This document shows, in pieces, positions 9,540 to 19,305 of a stretch of DNA of 60,921 nucleotides (positions within the stretch are counted from its first letter, which is position 1; each line of letters starts with the position of its first letter). Under the pieces are notes generated by a model that had not been told where the DNA came from, did no database searches, and saw only the letters and a program-made list of their open reading frames with translations. Both the position numbers and the translations under genes were made by a program. The stretch covers positions 1 to 60,921 of the forward strand of contig NZ_FMDO01000052.1 of the NCBI RefSeq assembly GCF_900095305.1, written 5' to 3'. The stretch comes from Proteiniborus sp. DW1. Its GTDB lineage: Bacteria; Bacillota; Clostridia; Tissierellales; Proteiniboraceae.

Positions 9540-9678
9540 AACCACATCCCCCTTATATAATTTTATTTAAGAATTATTTTATCATAAGAATATGTTGATT
9601 AATAGATATCTATAACATGAGTCTTCTCAACCTCGCAGCTTAATTTTTTTATTCTCTAACTCTTATAAATTTAATCAT

Positions 9679-9710
9679 AAAAGCTACCGCCTAATACGGT
9701 AGCTTTTATT
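9679..9710 (-). terminator. Intrinsic terminator after proS
   Basis: AAAAGCTACCG and CGGTAGCTTTTA form an 11-bp stem with a 7-base loop directly after the proS stop codon. A-rich and T-rich flanks would let it work in both directions. Confidence 0.85.
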
Positions 9711-11435
9711 CTATAATTCTAGTCCTTGTTGTTTAAATTCTGCTCTTACCCTGTCCATTATCTCACTTGTGTTTACTTCAACTTTTTCTCCTTCTCTCCT
9801 TAATGAGAATTCTACTATTTCTTCGTTTGCTCTTTTACCAACTGTAATTCTAATAGGTATACCAATTAAATCTGCATCTTTAAACTTAACTCCTGCTCTT
9901 TCGTTTCTATCGTCAATTAATACTTCTAGTCCAGCCTTTGAAAGCTCATCATACAGTCTTTCACCTAGAACGACTTGCTCTTCACTCTTAACATTTACTA
10001 CAGTAATTATTACATGATATGGGGCTACTGATAATGGCCATATGATTCCATTTTCATCATGACATTGTTCTATTACAGCAGCAGCTGTTCTGGTTACTCC
10101 TACTCCGTGTGAACCCATAAATATTTTTTGTTCTTTACCATTCTCATCTAAGAAGGTAGCATTTAGTGCGTTACTGTATTTTAGCCCTAGTTGGAATATG
10201 TTACCTACCTCTATTCCTCTATCCATCTTAAGTGGCTCTCCACACTTAGGACATTTATCTCCTTCTTGAACTAGCAGTATATCTTCTACTACCTCTCCTT
10301 CAAAATCTCTACCGTAGTTTATATTCTTAATATGATAATCTGTTTCATTAGCACCTACTATGAAATTGGTCATCTTTGTAACTCTTGAATCAACTATGAT
10401 TTTAATGTCCTTTTTCAAATTCATAGGTCCAGCAAAACCTACCTCTGCTCCTGTAACTTCCTTTACTGTTTCTGCATCTGCCATCATTAGCTCGTGCTCT
10501 GGAATACCTAGTACTTTAACTAGTTTGATCTCATTAAGTTCTCTGTTCCCTGGGATAACTACTGCTACCACTTCGTCTTTTGCCTTGTATAATAATGTTT
10601 TTGCAAAGTTTTCATGAGATGTATTAAAGAACTTTGACACTTCTTCTATTGTTTTAGCATTTGGTGTATGAACCCTTTCCAATTGAAGCTTTTCTTCAGT
10701 AGTGGACTTAACTTCATATAGACAATTTGCTTTTTCATCTGTGGCAGCATAGTCACAACTATCACAATAAGCTATTGCACTTTCACCATACTCTGACATT
10801 GCCATAAACTCATGAGAGTCACTTCCTCCCATGGCACCAGAGTCACCTTCAACTACCTTGAATTTTAATCCACATCTTGTAAAGATTTTCTCATAAGCCT
10901 TCCACATATCATAGTAGGATTTTCTCATACCTTCTTCATCTATATCAAAAGTATATGCATCCTTCATTATGAATTCTCTTGCTCTCATAAGACCAAATCT
11001 TGGTCTTTTTTCATCTCTATATTTAGTCTGTATTTGATAAAGGCTAAGTGGTAGCTGCTTGTAAGACTTTATTTCATGTCTTATGAGATCTGTAAATATT
11101 TCTTCATGTGTAGGTCCTAGACAAAATTCTCTTTGATTTCTATCATATAATCTAAACATCTCAGGACCAAAATCGTCCCATCTACCAGACTCTTTCCATA
11201 GTTCTGCAGGTTGTATAGCAGACATTAAAACTTCTTGAGAATCTATGGCATCCATTTCTTCTCTTACAATTTGTTCAATCTTTTTTAATACTCTAATTCC
11301 AAGTGGTAAGTAAGAATATACTCCTGATACTAGCTTTCTAATCATTCCTGCTCTTAGTAAAAGCTGATGACTAGGAAGCTCTGCCTCTGAAGGAACTTCT
11401 CTTAATGTTGGCATATAAAGTTTTGACATTTTCAT
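9711..11435 (-). CDS. proS: Prolyl-tRNA synthetase (bacterial type, with editing insert)
   Basis: This class II synthetase charges tRNA-Pro. Motif 2/3 regions are visible in [27 protein letters not shown] and [17 protein letters not shown]. Between them, residues about 225-400 form the YbaK-like editing domain, including [20 protein letters not shown]. The anticodon-binding domain is at the C-terminus ([20 protein letters not shown]). The ATG at 11433-11435, spaced 10 bases from GGAG, is preferred to the upstream GTG, giving 574 aa. A proline-specific T-box lies about 310 bases upstream, with two family B repeats in between. Confidence 0.97.
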   Translation of the reverse strand: MKMSKLYMPTLREVPSEAELPSHQLLLRAGMIRKLVSGVYSYLPLGIRVLKKIEQIVREEMDAIDSQEVLMSAIQPAELWKESGRWDDFGPEMFRLYDRNQREFCLGPTHEEIFTDLIRHEIKSYKQLPLSLYQIQTKYRDEKRPRFGLMRAREFIMKDAYTFDIDEEGMRKSYYDMWKAYEKIFTRCGLKFKVVEGDSGAMGGSDSHEFMAMSEYGESAIAYCDSCDYAATDEKANCLYEVKSTTEEKLQLERVHTPNAKTIEEVSKFFNTSHENFAKTLLYKAKDEVVAVVIPGNRELNEIKLVKVLGIPEHELMMADAETVKEVTGAEVGFAGPMNLKKDIKIIVDSRVTKMTNFIVGANETDYHIKNINYGRDFEGEVVEDILLVQEGDKCPKCGEPLKMDRGIEVGNIFQLGLKYSNALNATFLDENGKEQKIFMGSHGVGVTRTAAAVIEQCHDENGIIWPLSVAPYHVIITVVNVKSEEQVVLGERLYDELSKAGLEVLIDDRNERAGVKFKDADLIGIPIRITVGKRANEEIVEFSLRREGEKVEVNTSEIMDRVRAEFKQQGLEL

Positions 11436-11518
11436 ATATATCACTCTCCATTATTAAATTAAATTCAATGACTATTTGACGTACATAAACGGTCAGAAAA
11501 TTTTTTGCAGTTACTTCT

Positions 11519-11740
11519 CACAAATTTATTTGTTCAACTGCCCTCCATAAATTTAGTGCTTGGTGCGTTTGACCTACCATCGATTTTCCGAAAAAAGCGT
11601 TCAGGAAATCGGGTTAGACATTTCGCAGTCAAGCTGCACAAATTTATTTGCTCGCTGTCGCTCACATAAATTTGGCGCTTGGTGCGTTTGACCTACCATC
11701 GATTTCCTGAGAAAAGCGTTCAGGAAATCGGGTTAGGTCA
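11519..11740. repeat. Family B hairpin repeat, tandem pair B2a/B2b
   Basis: Two units, 11519-11621 and 11638-11740, are spaced 119 bp apart. Each has the CAAATTTATTTG module, an ATAAATTT module, the linker GGTGCGTTTGACCTACCATCG and a hairpin. The inner arms differ: B2b has TTTCCTGA/TCAGGAAA, while B2a has mismatched arms TTTTCCGAA and TTCAGGAAA, as if recombined from two variants. The right end of B2b, TTAGGTCAT, adjoins the T-tract of the proline T-box terminator. Both units lie inside the proS leader. Confidence 0.8.
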
Positions 11741-11741
11741 T

Positions 11742-11996
11742 AAAAAAACCTTCATCCCAAAAAAGGGACGAAGGTTATATCCGCGGTACCACCCTAATAG
11801 ATTATAAAATATATAATCCACTCGAAATAAATAACGGTAAAAAACCGTCTAGACTTTTATTTTCCCGTCTAGAAGCTCTGGGATGGGTTCAATATTCATT
11901 GGGTTAGAAATCTCTCAGCCTAGGACTTCCTCTCTGTATACCTTAAATATCTACTATTTCCCTTCAACGCTTTTAATATTTATTTATAAGATTAAA
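11742..11996 (-). promoter_or_regulatory. T-box riboswitch, proline specifier, upstream of proS
   Basis: On the minus strand the specifier loop is TGAACCCATCC, with CCC (11885-11887), a proline codon. Stem I elements AGAGAGGAAG and CTGAGAGA precede it. The T-box AGGGTGGTACCGCGGA is at 11780-11795. It is followed by the terminator CCTTCGTCCC/GGGATGAAGG with seven Ts (11742-11774). Uncharged tRNA-Pro is expected to allow read-through into proS. Confidence 0.95.
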
Positions 11997-12000
11997 GCTA

Positions 12001-12029
12001 ATATTACTAAAAAATATTTGCTTTGTCAA
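12001..12029 (-). promoter_or_regulatory. Promoter of the proS T-box leader
   Basis: TTGACA (12024-12029) and TAATAT (12001-12006) on the minus strand are separated by 17 bases. It starts ten bases after the end of the ABC permease gene. Confidence 0.8.
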
Positions 12030-12039
12030 TTATTTTTTA

Positions 12040-13215
12040 TTATGCTCTAAATATTACAGACTCTTTCTTGAACATGTTTACTGTTAATAAAAGTGAAGCT
12101 ATTATGTATACTAGTGTCCAACCTAATACTATTAGTATATGTACTGGATCGATTATCTGAACTAATGCTTCTTTAATGATGGCAATAGTATTTATTATAG
12201 GAATATGGAAATACACCTCGGGTATTGCTTTTCCATCTAAGTACATTGTCATATAAGCAGGTATTAGTAGTATTACCGATAATGGAGCCAAATATGTTTG
12301 AGCTTCTTTAAAGTTTCTTGCATAGAAACTTATAGTAAGTTCTAAACCACTAAATACTAAGTTTAATCCCGCACAAAATAGTCCTATGACTAATATATGA
12401 CTTAACGGCAATACTACCCCTGTTCCTAAAAAACTAGGATTCATCTTAGACGCGATAAAAAAGCCTATTAATGATGCAGCAGTACCAATTACTCCTGATA
12501 TAAATACTGCAATGAATTTTCCACCTAGTATAGATAATCTACTGGCTTGAGTAGTCAACAATGGTTCTAATGTTTGTCTTTCCTTTTCTCCTGCTCCTAA
12601 GTCTGTAGCAGCAGCTAATCCACCTATTGCAGAATATACAGTTATTAGCATAGGGAATATCATAGAAAAGATCATTACTCCCATTCCACCATCCTTAGAA
12701 ACAGATGTATTCTTTATGGCTACTGCCTTTAATTCTTCAAGATCTATTCCTAAGGCATTAAGTCTTTCATTGGTAATAGATTGGGAATAGGCTTCTATAA
12801 TACGGTTGAGTCTTGATGTAGCCATATCTGACTTTTGACTAGACTGGTCATAAATAACTTCTACATTTCCCATTGTTCCATTTTCAATTTTATTATCAAA
12901 ACCTTCTTCAACTTTTACTATAGCTCTAACTGTTAACTCCTCTAAAGCTTTATCTGGGTCGTCAACATCAATTATGTTTATTTGACCTGTCTCTTTAAAG
13001 TACTCTTCTAGTTTCGTTTCACCATTGCTTATAATCGCAATATCTATAGGCTTCTGTTCATCATTTATCAGCTCACTAGTTCCAAATCCTAATGCAAATG
13101 CCATAATAGGAAATATCAATATAGGTATTATTATACTTGAAAATATAGTCTTTTTATCCCTAAAGGTATCTTTAAGCTCTTTTTTAAGCACAATCATAGC
13201 ATATCTAATATTCAC
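12040..13215 (-). CDS. ABC-2 type transporter permease (NatB-like)
   Basis: This is the membrane subunit of an ABC exporter. The 391-aa protein has one N-terminal transmembrane helix (IFSSIIIPILIFPIMAFALG). A large external domain of about 140 residues follows, then five or six helices from residue about 180 on. The layout matches the NatB/COG1668 permeases associated with Na+ or drug export. A GTG at 13213-13215 with AGGTG six bases upstream is the likely start, overlapping the end of the ATPase gene by 11 bases, so the pair is co-translated. Substrate is not evident. Confidence 0.88.
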   Translation of the reverse strand: MNIRYAMIVLKKELKDTFRDKKTIFSSIIIPILIFPIMAFALGFGTSELINDEQKPIDIAIISNGETKLEEYFKETGQINIIDVDDPDKALEELTVRAIVKVEEGFDNKIENGTMGNVEVIYDQSSQKSDMATSRLNRIIEAYSQSITNERLNALGIDLEELKAVAIKNTSVSKDGGMGVMIFSMIFPMLITVYSAIGGLAAATDLGAGEKERQTLEPLLTTQASRLSILGGKFIAVFISGVIGTAASLIGFFIASKMNPSFLGTGVVLPLSHILVIGLFCAGLNLVFSGLELTISFYARNFKEAQTYLAPLSVILLIPAYMTMYLDGKAIPEVYFHIPIINTIAIIKEALVQIIDPVHILIVLGWTLVYIIASLLLTVNMFKKESVIFRA

Positions 13216-13936
13216 TTTTCTCACCTACCAACTCAACAAATATATCTTCTAGGTTATTACCTTTAAACTTATGTTTTAACTCATCTAGAGTGGAGACTTC
13301 AACTAGTTTCCCTTTATTTATTATTCCTACTATATCACACAATTTTTCAACTTCACTCATTGAGTGACTAGAGAAAAGAATAGTTTTCCCTTCCTTTTTC
13401 TGGTCTAATATAAATTCATGTACTATTCTTACAGATGTTACGTCTAATCCTGTTGTTGGCTCGTCAAGTAGCATTATTTGTGGATTATGAACTATACTCC
13501 TAGCTATAGATACCTTTTGCTTCATACCTTTTGAAAACTTTCCAACTCTTCTATCTATATACTCTTCCATTTCCAGCTTTTTAGATAACATATCTATTCT
13601 CTTAGATATATCCGATTTATTCATGCCATTAAGAAGTCCAAAATACTCAATATTCTCTCTAGCTGTTAATCTATCATAAAGCCCTGTATCTCCACCAAAT
13701 AGTATTCCAATCTTCCCCCTTATATTATCTGGTTCCTTAATCAAGTCTTTTCCATCAATTAATGCTGTGCCTGATGTTGGCTTTATCATAGTAGCTATCA
13801 TTCTTAGTGTAGTAGTTTTGCCTGCACCGTTTTCGCCAAGCAGACCAAATACAGTTCCTTGGTCTACTGTGAAAGAAATTCCTTTAACAGCCTCCACTTC
13901 TTTATATCTCTTGGTTAAGTTTTTAACCTGTATCAA
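13205..13936 (-). CDS. ABC transporter ATP-binding protein (NatA-like)
   Basis: The ATPase subunit for the adjoining permease. Walker A is GLLGENGAGKTTTLRM, the signature is GKFSKGMKQKVSIARS, and Walker B is IMLLDEPTTGLDV, followed by SSHSMSEVEKLCD with the switch His. The open frame extends upstream into ispF, but GGAGG seven bases before a TTG at 13934-13936 marks the likely start, giving 243 aa. The gene lies 47 bases after ispF, so it may be read from the isp promoter, although its function is unrelated. Confidence 0.92.
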   Translation of the reverse strand: MIQVKNLTKRYKEVEAVKGISFTVDQGTVFGLLGENGAGKTTTLRMIATMIKPTSGTALIDGKDLIKEPDNIRGKIGILFGGDTGLYDRLTARENIEYFGLLNGMNKSDISKRIDMLSKKLEMEEYIDRRVGKFSKGMKQKVSIARSIVHNPQIMLLDEPTTGLDVTSVRIVHEFILDQKKEGKTILFSSHSMSEVEKLCDIVGIINKGKLVEVSTLDELKHKFKGNNLEDIFVELVGEKSEY

Positions 13937-13983
13937 GGTGATTCCTCCATTTCTAATAAATTTATATACTCTAAATGAAATCA

Positions 13984-14457
13984 TTAGATTTTTACTAGAA
14001 GGCATACAGCTTGTGATGATATCCCCTCTTCTCGCCCCTCAAATCCTAGCTTCTCAGTTGTTGTAGCCTTTATATTTATATTATTTAATGAAGTATTAAG
14101 CACTGAAGCTATTTTCTCTCTCATATCATCTACATATGGTGCTAGCTTAGGTTTTTGGGCTGCAACTACACAATCAATATTCCCAACTGTATATCCAAAC
14201 TCTAACATTAATTCATATGTCCTTTTAAGTAATTTCATACTATTTATATCTTTATAGGATTCATCTGTATCTGGAAAGTGCTTGCCTATATCCCCTAATG
14301 CCAATGCTCCTAAAATACTATCCATTATTGCATGTACTAATACATCTGCATCAGAATGTCCTAGTAATCCCTTTTCATGGGGTATATCTACCCCGCCAAT
14401 TATTAACTTTCTTCCTTCAACTAATTTGTGCACATCATAACCTATACCTATTCTCAC
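13984..14457 (-). CDS. ispF: 2-C-methyl-D-erythritol 2,4-cyclodiphosphate synthase
   Basis: IspF closes the cyclic diphosphate in the MEP isoprenoid pathway. The 157-aa protein shows the metal-binding GYDVHKL (residues 7-13), [20 protein letters not shown] with its conserved His and Asp residues, [11 protein letters not shown], and the C-terminal [15 protein letters not shown]. It is grouped with ispD, with ndk inserted between them. Ribosome-binding sequence AAGGGGGCAA precedes the ATG. Confidence 0.97.
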   Translation of the reverse strand: MRIGIGYDVHKLVEGRKLIIGGVDIPHEKGLLGHSDADVLVHAIMDSILGALALGDIGKHFPDTDESYKDINSMKLLKRTYELMLEFGYTVGNIDCVVAAQKPKLAPYVDDMREKIASVLNTSLNNINIKATTTEKLGFEGREEGISSQAVCLLVKI

Positions 14458-14477
14458 TATATTGCCCCCTTAAATGC

Positions 14478-14873
14478 TTAAAACCATATTGAAATTTCTC
14501 TCTCAGCAGATTCTGGTGAGTCTGATGCATGAACAATATTTTCAGTAATTGAATTTGCATAATCGCCTCTTATGGTTCCTGGCTCTGCTTCCATTGGATT
14601 TGTTTTCCCGTTTATATTTCTAACTAGTTTTATGGCATTATTTCCTTCCACTACCATTATTAAAATACTTCCCCTCATCATATAGGAAACTAATTCTTCA
14701 TAAAACGGCTTTTCCCTATGCTCTATGTAATGTTTTTCAAGGGTGGCTCTATCTGCACGAAGCATCTTGCATTCTGTAATTCTTAAGCCTTTTCTTTCAT
14801 ATCTACTTATAACCTCTCCTATTAATCCTCTATCAACACCATCTGGCTTTACAATCACAAATGTTCTTTCCAT
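14478..14873 (-). CDS. ndk: Nucleoside diphosphate kinase
   Basis: Ndk equilibrates nucleoside tri- and diphosphates through a phosphohistidine. The 131-aa chain begins [20 protein letters not shown] and includes PGTIRGDYA. The active-site segment is [17 protein letters not shown], with the catalytic His near residue 115. An upstream in-frame ATG is too close to the AAAGG ribosome-binding site, so the ATG at 14871-14873 is used. Its place between ispD and ispF is not the common order and suggests local insertion. Confidence 0.96.
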   Translation of the reverse strand: MERTFVIVKPDGVDRGLIGEVISRYERKGLRITECKMLRADRATLEKHYIEHREKPFYEELVSYMMRGSILIMVVEGNNAIKLVRNINGKTNPMEAEPGTIRGDYANSITENIVHASDSPESAEREISIWF

Positions 14874-14939
14874 AATTATAATCATCCTTTCTTCCTGTAT
14901 ATATATTTAATATCAGGACATTATACAGCCTTCTCTATA

Positions 14940-15635
14940 TTATGATAATAACAACTGAGCTAATTTTAAATCCTCTGGTGTAGTGATTTTTATGTTAGAA
15001 TAAGAACCTTCAATGATTTTTACTTTATACCCTAATTTTTCAACTAGCATACTGTCATCAGTGCCAATTATTTTACTTTTTATTGCATAATCATAGGCCT
15101 TTAGTATAATATCATAGGAAAATGATTGAGGAGTCTGGACTGCCCATAACGTACTTCGTTCAGGAGTATCTATGATATCTCCTTCCACATTGACTTTTTT
15201 TATTGTGTCTTTTACAGGAGTTCCTATGACACAAGCTTTGTGTTTAATTACTCCTTTAATACTATTTATTATATCTTCATCTCTTACAAATGGTCTTACT
15301 CCATCATGTATTAGAACAATATCACAGGACCCATTCACTGCTAAAAGTCCTTTATATACAGAATCCTGCCTTTCAGTCCCCCCTCCTACTATATTAGTTA
15401 CCTTTCTAAATCCATATTTCTTTACTACTTCATTAAAACAATACTCTTTCTCTTCTTCTCTTGCTACAACAACTATTTCATCTATATATTCATTATTGTC
15501 AAATTTCTCTATAGTATAAGCTAAAATCGGTTTGTCTTTTAAGAGAATAAATTGTTTATTAATACTAGAATTCATTCTCTTGCCTATACCAGATGCTGGC
15601 AAAACCACCGATATATATTTCCCATTATAAGACAA
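14940..15635 (-). CDS. ispD: 2-C-methyl-D-erythritol 4-phosphate cytidylyltransferase
   Basis: IspD activates MEP with CTP, two steps before IspF. The nucleotide-binding loop VVLPASGIGKRMNSS lies at residues 10-24 and contains the conserved Gly and Arg-Met, although most family members have AAG rather than ASG. VGGGTERQDSVYKGL, IHDGVRPFV, AVQTPQSF and TDDSMLVE are the remaining family motifs. Length, 231 aa, is normal. It follows the PIN/TRAM gene after an intrinsic terminator at 15685-15708. Confidence 0.96.
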   Translation of the reverse strand: MSYNGKYISVVLPASGIGKRMNSSINKQFILLKDKPILAYTIEKFDNNEYIDEIVVVAREEEKEYCFNEVVKKYGFRKVTNIVGGGTERQDSVYKGLLAVNGSCDIVLIHDGVRPFVRDEDIINSIKGVIKHKACVIGTPVKDTIKKVNVEGDIIDTPERSTLWAVQTPQSFSYDIILKAYDYAIKSKIIGTDDSMLVEKLGYKVKIIEGSYSNIKITTPEDLKLAQLLLS

Positions 15636-15684
15636 TCAAATCACCTCTATGACATTATAGCATAATATACAAAGATACAACAGG

Positions 15685-15708
15685 AAAACCCAGCACATGC
15701 CGGGTTTT
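15685..15708 (-). terminator. Hairpin between the PIN/TRAM gene and ispD
   Basis: AAAACCC and GGGTTTT arms, extended by GGCA/TGC pairs, form a stem ending in TTTT on the minus strand. It is a probable intrinsic, possibly bidirectional, terminator after the PIN/TRAM gene. Confidence 0.7.
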
Positions 15709-15735
15709 AACTAGTACTTATCATAATATATTTTA

Positions 15736-16848
15736 TTATACCGCTTTATCAGTCATTGACTTAGGCTTTGCGAATATCATTCTACCTGCTGAAGTTTGTA
15801 AAACACTAGTTACTAGTACTCCTATGGTATCACCAATATGTTTTTTACCTCCATCTACAACTATCATAGTACCATCATCTAGGTAAGCAACACCTTGACC
15901 CGATTCTTTTCCATCTTTTATGACTTGAACAATCATCTCTTCTCCTGGAAGAACAACTGGCTTAATAGCATTTGCTAACTCGTTTATATTTAATACCTCA
16001 ACTCCATGAAATTCTGCTACTTTATTTAGATTATAATCATTAGTAACTACCTTCCCTTTAATGAACTGTGCCAGCTTCAACAGCTTAGTATCTACCTCTG
16101 CAATATCCTCAAAATCCTTTTCATGTATAACGACTTCTATGTCTAATTCCTTTTGTATTTTATTTAAGATATCGAGCCCCCGTCGTCCTCGATTTCTTTT
16201 AAGGGAATCAGAGGAATCAGCTATTCTTTGAAGTTCCTCCAATACAAATTCAGGTATTATAAGCGGTCCCTCTACAAAACCCGTTTTACATATATCTGCT
16301 ATTCTACCATCTATTATAACGCTAGTATCTAGTATTTTAGGTAGTACAGGATTTACTCCCTTAGGAGCCTTTTCTTTAGCACCGCTTCTCTTTAATGAGT
16401 TTATAGCATTTGCAAAATCTTCTTTTTTCCTTGTTGGAACCATAACTCCAAAGTATGCCAAAACAATATAAAATAATATAGATAGTACAGGTCCTACATA
16501 AGGAATCATATGAAACAAAGGACTTACAAGATTAGCTATTAATAGTCCTGAAACAAGCCCTACTACCCCAAGGATTATATCTGATGCAGGAATCCTTTGT
16601 ATTTCACCTTCCATAATAGATATAATTTTCCTACCTAGTTTCATCATCTTAGGAGAAGCAATAAAGAATATAATACCAAATATTAGTCCTAATCCCACGT
16701 AGCTATGAGGTTTTATCCCTAGCTTTTCTAGAAAGCCAAGTAATTTTAAAGATTCTAAAAGTGCCATTATTCCTACTCCAAGGGATATCCCAAGAACTGT
16801 TAAAATAGCTCTAATAATTCTACTTACTATTTTTGATTTATCTACCAT
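15736..16848 (-). CDS. PIN/TRAM-domain membrane protein (YacL family)
   Basis: The family combines a four-helix membrane anchor, a PIN nuclease-like domain and a TRAM RNA-binding domain. Here helices occupy residues about 12-35, 50-65, 90-112 and 118-140. The PIN domain begins ILDTSVIIDGRIADI near residue 173 and includes FVLEELQRIADSSDSLKRNRG, VVIHEKDFEDIAEVDTKLL and KVVTNDYNLNKVA, so its acidic cluster is intact. The TRAM part ends the protein (GEEMIVQVIKDGKESGQG). Its place between carD and ispD is conserved in Firmicutes. Exact substrates are not established. Confidence 0.92.
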   Translation of the reverse strand: MVDKSKIVSRIIRAILTVLGISLGVGIMALLESLKLLGFLEKLGIKPHSYVGLGLIFGIIFFIASPKMMKLGRKIISIMEGEIQRIPASDIILGVVGLVSGLLIANLVSPLFHMIPYVGPVLSILFYIVLAYFGVMVPTRKKEDFANAINSLKRSGAKEKAPKGVNPVLPKILDTSVIIDGRIADICKTGFVEGPLIIPEFVLEELQRIADSSDSLKRNRGRRGLDILNKIQKELDIEVVIHEKDFEDIAEVDTKLLKLAQFIKGKVVTNDYNLNKVAEFHGVEVLNINELANAIKPVVLPGEEMIVQVIKDGKESGQGVAYLDDGTMIVVDGGKKHIGDTIGVLVTSVLQTSAGRMIFAKPKSMTDKAV

Positions 16849-16987
16849 TTATATTTCACCTCCTCCTTTAGTTATTACCACATTATTAGTTTACTATAAC
16901 TAATTTACCACAAATTACAATAATAAATACATCTTTTCGTATTTTGTCATAAAAATTTAATAATATGAAGGCAACTTTTTCAAAGTA

Positions 16988-17025
16988 AAGAAAGAAAAAG
17001 CAAGCGTCTATGAATGAGACGCTTA
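16988..17025 (-). terminator. Intrinsic terminator at the end of carD
   Basis: AAGCGTCT (17002-17009) and AGACGCTT (17017-17024) form the stem, followed on the minus strand by GCTTTTTCTTTC. The carD stop codon lies inside the stem. Confidence 0.85.
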
Positions 17026-17499
17026 CTTTACAATGTTTTCAATCAAATCCTCAGCTTCCACTTGTTCTATATCTTTTGCCAACACAATTTCACTTACCAG
17101 CATTTGTTTTGCGTTATTAAGCATCTTTCTCTCTCCAGTAGACAATCCCTTCTCTCTATCTCTGATTATGAGGTTTCTCACAACACTGGCAATCTCATAG
17201 ATGTCTCCGCTCTTAATCTTATCCATATTAGCTCTATATCGTCTATTCCAATTCTGAGGCATTTTAGTCTTATGGTCACCCAATACAGCAAGAACTTGCT
17301 CAATTTCCTGATCGTTAATCACTTCTCTTATCCCGATATCCTCAACACTATCTATGGGAACCATTACCTTCATGTCTCCCATTGGCATCTTCATTACATA
17401 ATACTTTCTTTTCTTGCCTAATATCTCTTTTTCCTCTATTGCTACTATTATCCCTGCTCCATGCATTGGATAAACTATTTTATCACCTATATTGAACAT
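17023..17499 (-). CDS. CarD-family transcriptional regulator
   Basis: CarD-type proteins bind the RNA polymerase beta subunit through a Tudor-like domain and stabilise open complexes, notably at rRNA promoters. The 158-aa protein starts MFNIGDKIVYPMHGAGIIVAI, the RNA-polymerase-interacting domain, and includes YYVMKMPMGDMKVMVPID. The C-terminal helical domain holds PQNWNRRYRANMDKIKSGD and the basic LIIRDREKGLSTGERKML. An AGGAGGT seven bases before the ATG at 17497-17499 decides the start. It has a near-consensus sigma-A promoter at 17601-17629, consistent with constitutive expression. Confidence 0.94.
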   Translation of the reverse strand: MFNIGDKIVYPMHGAGIIVAIEEKEILGKKRKYYVMKMPMGDMKVMVPIDSVEDIGIREVINDQEIEQVLAVLGDHKTKMPQNWNRRYRANMDKIKSGDIYEIASVVRNLIIRDREKGLSTGERKMLNNAKQMLVSEIVLAKDIEQVEAEDLIENIVK

Positions 17500-17600
17500 A
17501 AAGCACACCTCCTAAAATGAAGTGATTATTAGCTAGGATGGGATTATATTTTATCCTGTAGCTAGTCAACTCTGAATCAAACCATAACGTCCTAATATAC

Positions 17601-17629
17601 ATTATACATTATTATCCATGGAATGTCAA
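17601..17629 (-). promoter_or_regulatory. Near-perfect sigma-A promoter of carD
   Basis: On the minus strand a perfect TTGACA (17624-17629) and perfect TATAAT (17601-17606) are separated by 17 bases, about 100 bases upstream of the carD start. Confidence 0.88.
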
Positions 17630-17692
17630 ATTAATTATTTTACCACATACTTAGAAAGCTTGTCAATACGATTTAGGTTATTCATGAGCGAA

Positions 17693-17722
17693 TTGACAAA
17701 ATCCTTATTATAAAAGTATAAT
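17693..17722 (+). promoter_or_regulatory. Promoter of the 131-aa gene
   Basis: TTGACA (17693-17698) and TATAAT (17717-17722) with an 18-base spacer lie 38 bases upstream of the start codon. It is divergent from the carD promoter. Confidence 0.82.
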
Positions 17723-17759
17723 AAGAATAATAGTATTTTCAAATAATTGAGGTGATTTA

Positions 17760-18155
17760 ATGGAAAATGATAATGTATGCAATAATCTTCAAGAAGCAGT
17801 TTCTGATGTTCTAATAAGGCATAAGAGTATTTTAGATATAATAACTAAGCTTGAGGAATCAAACTCAAGAGTCAATAGGGCTGTTGTTAAATCGGCAACT
17901 TCCTGTGGATGCATATCCATAAATGCTACTAAGCAGGATTATAGTTTGGGATCACTTAAAGATGCTAAACTCACTATGAAAAGCCACATAGAAGGAGAAC
18001 TGTGTGATAATTGCAAAGAAAAAATAGAAGAGGAAATTGGGAATCATATGTTTTACATAGCCTCATTGTGCAACACTTTTAATCTAGATTTAAGTAAAAT
18101 TACTTTGTCCGAAATCAATAAGTTAAAAACTCTAGGTATTTATAGTTTATTATAA
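17760..18155 (+). CDS. Conserved clostridial protein of unknown function (131 aa)
   Basis: I recognise this only as a family common in Clostridia next to disA and carD, often annotated as DUF1573-containing; I am not certain of that label. The protein is mostly helical. It begins with a segment reminiscent of helical dimers (VSDVLIRHKSILDIITKLEESNSRVNRAVVKS). Four cysteines in two pairs, SCGC near residue 49 and LCDNC near residue 82, could bind metal. The rest is amphipathic. It is the only plus-strand gene in the first 28 kb, with its own promoter, a GAGGTG ribosome-binding site and a shared terminator with disA. No catalytic motif is visible. Confidence 0.8.
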   Translation: MENDNVCNNLQEAVSDVLIRHKSILDIITKLEESNSRVNRAVVKSATSCGCISINATKQDYSLGSLKDAKLTMKSHIEGELCDNCKEKIEEEIGNHMFYIASLCNTFNLDLSKITLSEINKLKTLGIYSLL

Positions 18156-18173
18156 AAATCTATTATGAAAGTC

Positions 18174-18207
18174 AAAAACCACATTCATTACTATTGAATG
18201 TGGTTTG
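18174..18207. terminator. Bidirectional terminator between the 131-aa gene and disA
   Basis: AAACCACATTCA (18176-18187) and TGAATGTGGTTT (18195-18206) pair perfectly over 12 bp. The minus-strand exit has TTTTTG, the stronger T-tract, so it best serves disA but can end both convergent units. Confidence 0.85.
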
Positions 18208-18217
18208 TTCGCTAAAA

Positions 18218-19297
18218 CTATATATGCCTATCTACCATGGATTGCTCTTGCAATCTTCTAAGTCCTTCTTTAATAGAACGTGCTCTAACTTCTCCTATTC
18301 CATCAACTGCATCTAGTTGAGAAATAGAGGCTTTTAGTATCTCCTCTAGAGATCCAAACATCTGTATAGTGTTTTCCAGTACACCTCCAGGTATTCTAGG
18401 AATTTTACTAAGTATCCTATATCCCTTAGGAGATACTGTTAAATCTAATGTGTTTACTCCCTCATCATATCCTAAAAGCTTCGCTATTATAGCTAGGTCC
18501 AATAATTCTTCTGAATTTAATGCTTTTATTTGATTGATTATAGATTCTATACTATTATTATCCTTGCTAATATAATAATCTTTAATAATATTGATTCCAT
18601 CTTCTTCTACCCCATTTGTCAGTTCCTCTAGCTGCATTTGGATAAGCCTACCTTCATTACCTAGCTCCAGAATATATCTTTCAATTTCTGCTGTAATTCT
18701 CATAACCATTTCTGTTCTCTGTAAAACCTTAGTAGCATCAAATACTGTAGCTAGATTTTCAAACTCTAAGGCACTTAAGTTAATCATAGCCTGTTTGAGC
18801 ACTACCTTATACTTTTCAAGGGTTTGTATTGCCTGATTTGCTTTATTTAATATTTCGTTAACGTCTTTTAGAACATATTTATAATTGCCTTTATATAGCG
18901 AAATCACATTCCTTCTTTGCGAAATAGCTATAACCAATTCACCTGTTTGTTTTGCAACTCTTTCAGCAGTTCTATGTCTTGTCCCTGTCTCTCTAGATAA
19001 AATAGAAGAATCAGGTACAAGCTGAGCATTTGCTACAAGAATCTTTTTGATATCACTACTCAATACAATTGCTCCATCCATTTTTGCAAGCTCATATAGA
19101 TTAGCAGGCGTTATATCGCTATTAATCTTAAATCCTCCGTCAACAATATTCATTACACCTTCTTTTTCACCAATAACAATTAATGCCCCTGTTTTTGCTC
19201 TTACAATATTTTCTAATCCATCTCTCAACGTAGTTCCAGGTGCAACAATTTTCAGTGATTCTGCCATAAAGTCCTTTTTTATAACTTCATCCCTCAT
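18218..19297 (-). CDS. disA: DNA integrity scanning protein DisA, diadenylate cyclase
   Basis: DisA makes c-di-AMP and scans DNA, stalling at branched structures. The 359-aa protein has the DAC domain with [10 protein letters not shown] (DGA at 74-76) and [16 protein letters not shown] (RHR at 107-109), both catalytic signatures at the usual positions. A helical linker follows. The C-terminal helix-hairpin-helix segment ([39 protein letters not shown]) binds DNA. It starts nine bases after radA ends, preceded by TTAGGAGG, and this pairing is functionally meaningful because RadA modulates DisA activity in Bacillus. Confidence 0.97.
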   Translation of the reverse strand: MRDEVIKKDFMAESLKIVAPGTTLRDGLENIVRAKTGALIVIGEKEGVMNIVDGGFKINSDITPANLYELAKMDGAIVLSSDIKKILVANAQLVPDSSILSRETGTRHRTAERVAKQTGELVIAISQRRNVISLYKGNYKYVLKDVNEILNKANQAIQTLEKYKVVLKQAMINLSALEFENLATVFDATKVLQRTEMVMRITAEIERYILELGNEGRLIQMQLEELTNGVEEDGINIIKDYYISKDNNSIESIINQIKALNSEELLDLAIIAKLLGYDEGVNTLDLTVSPKGYRILSKIPRIPGGVLENTIQMFGSLEEILKASISQLDAVDGIGEVRARSIKEGLRRLQEQSMVDRHI

Positions 19298-19305
19298 ATA
19301 TAGCT

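Noticed and set aside
11519-11740. Possible CRISPR-like tandem repeat
   Set aside because: Only two units of 103 bp, with hairpins and no regular spacers; it belongs to repeat family B.
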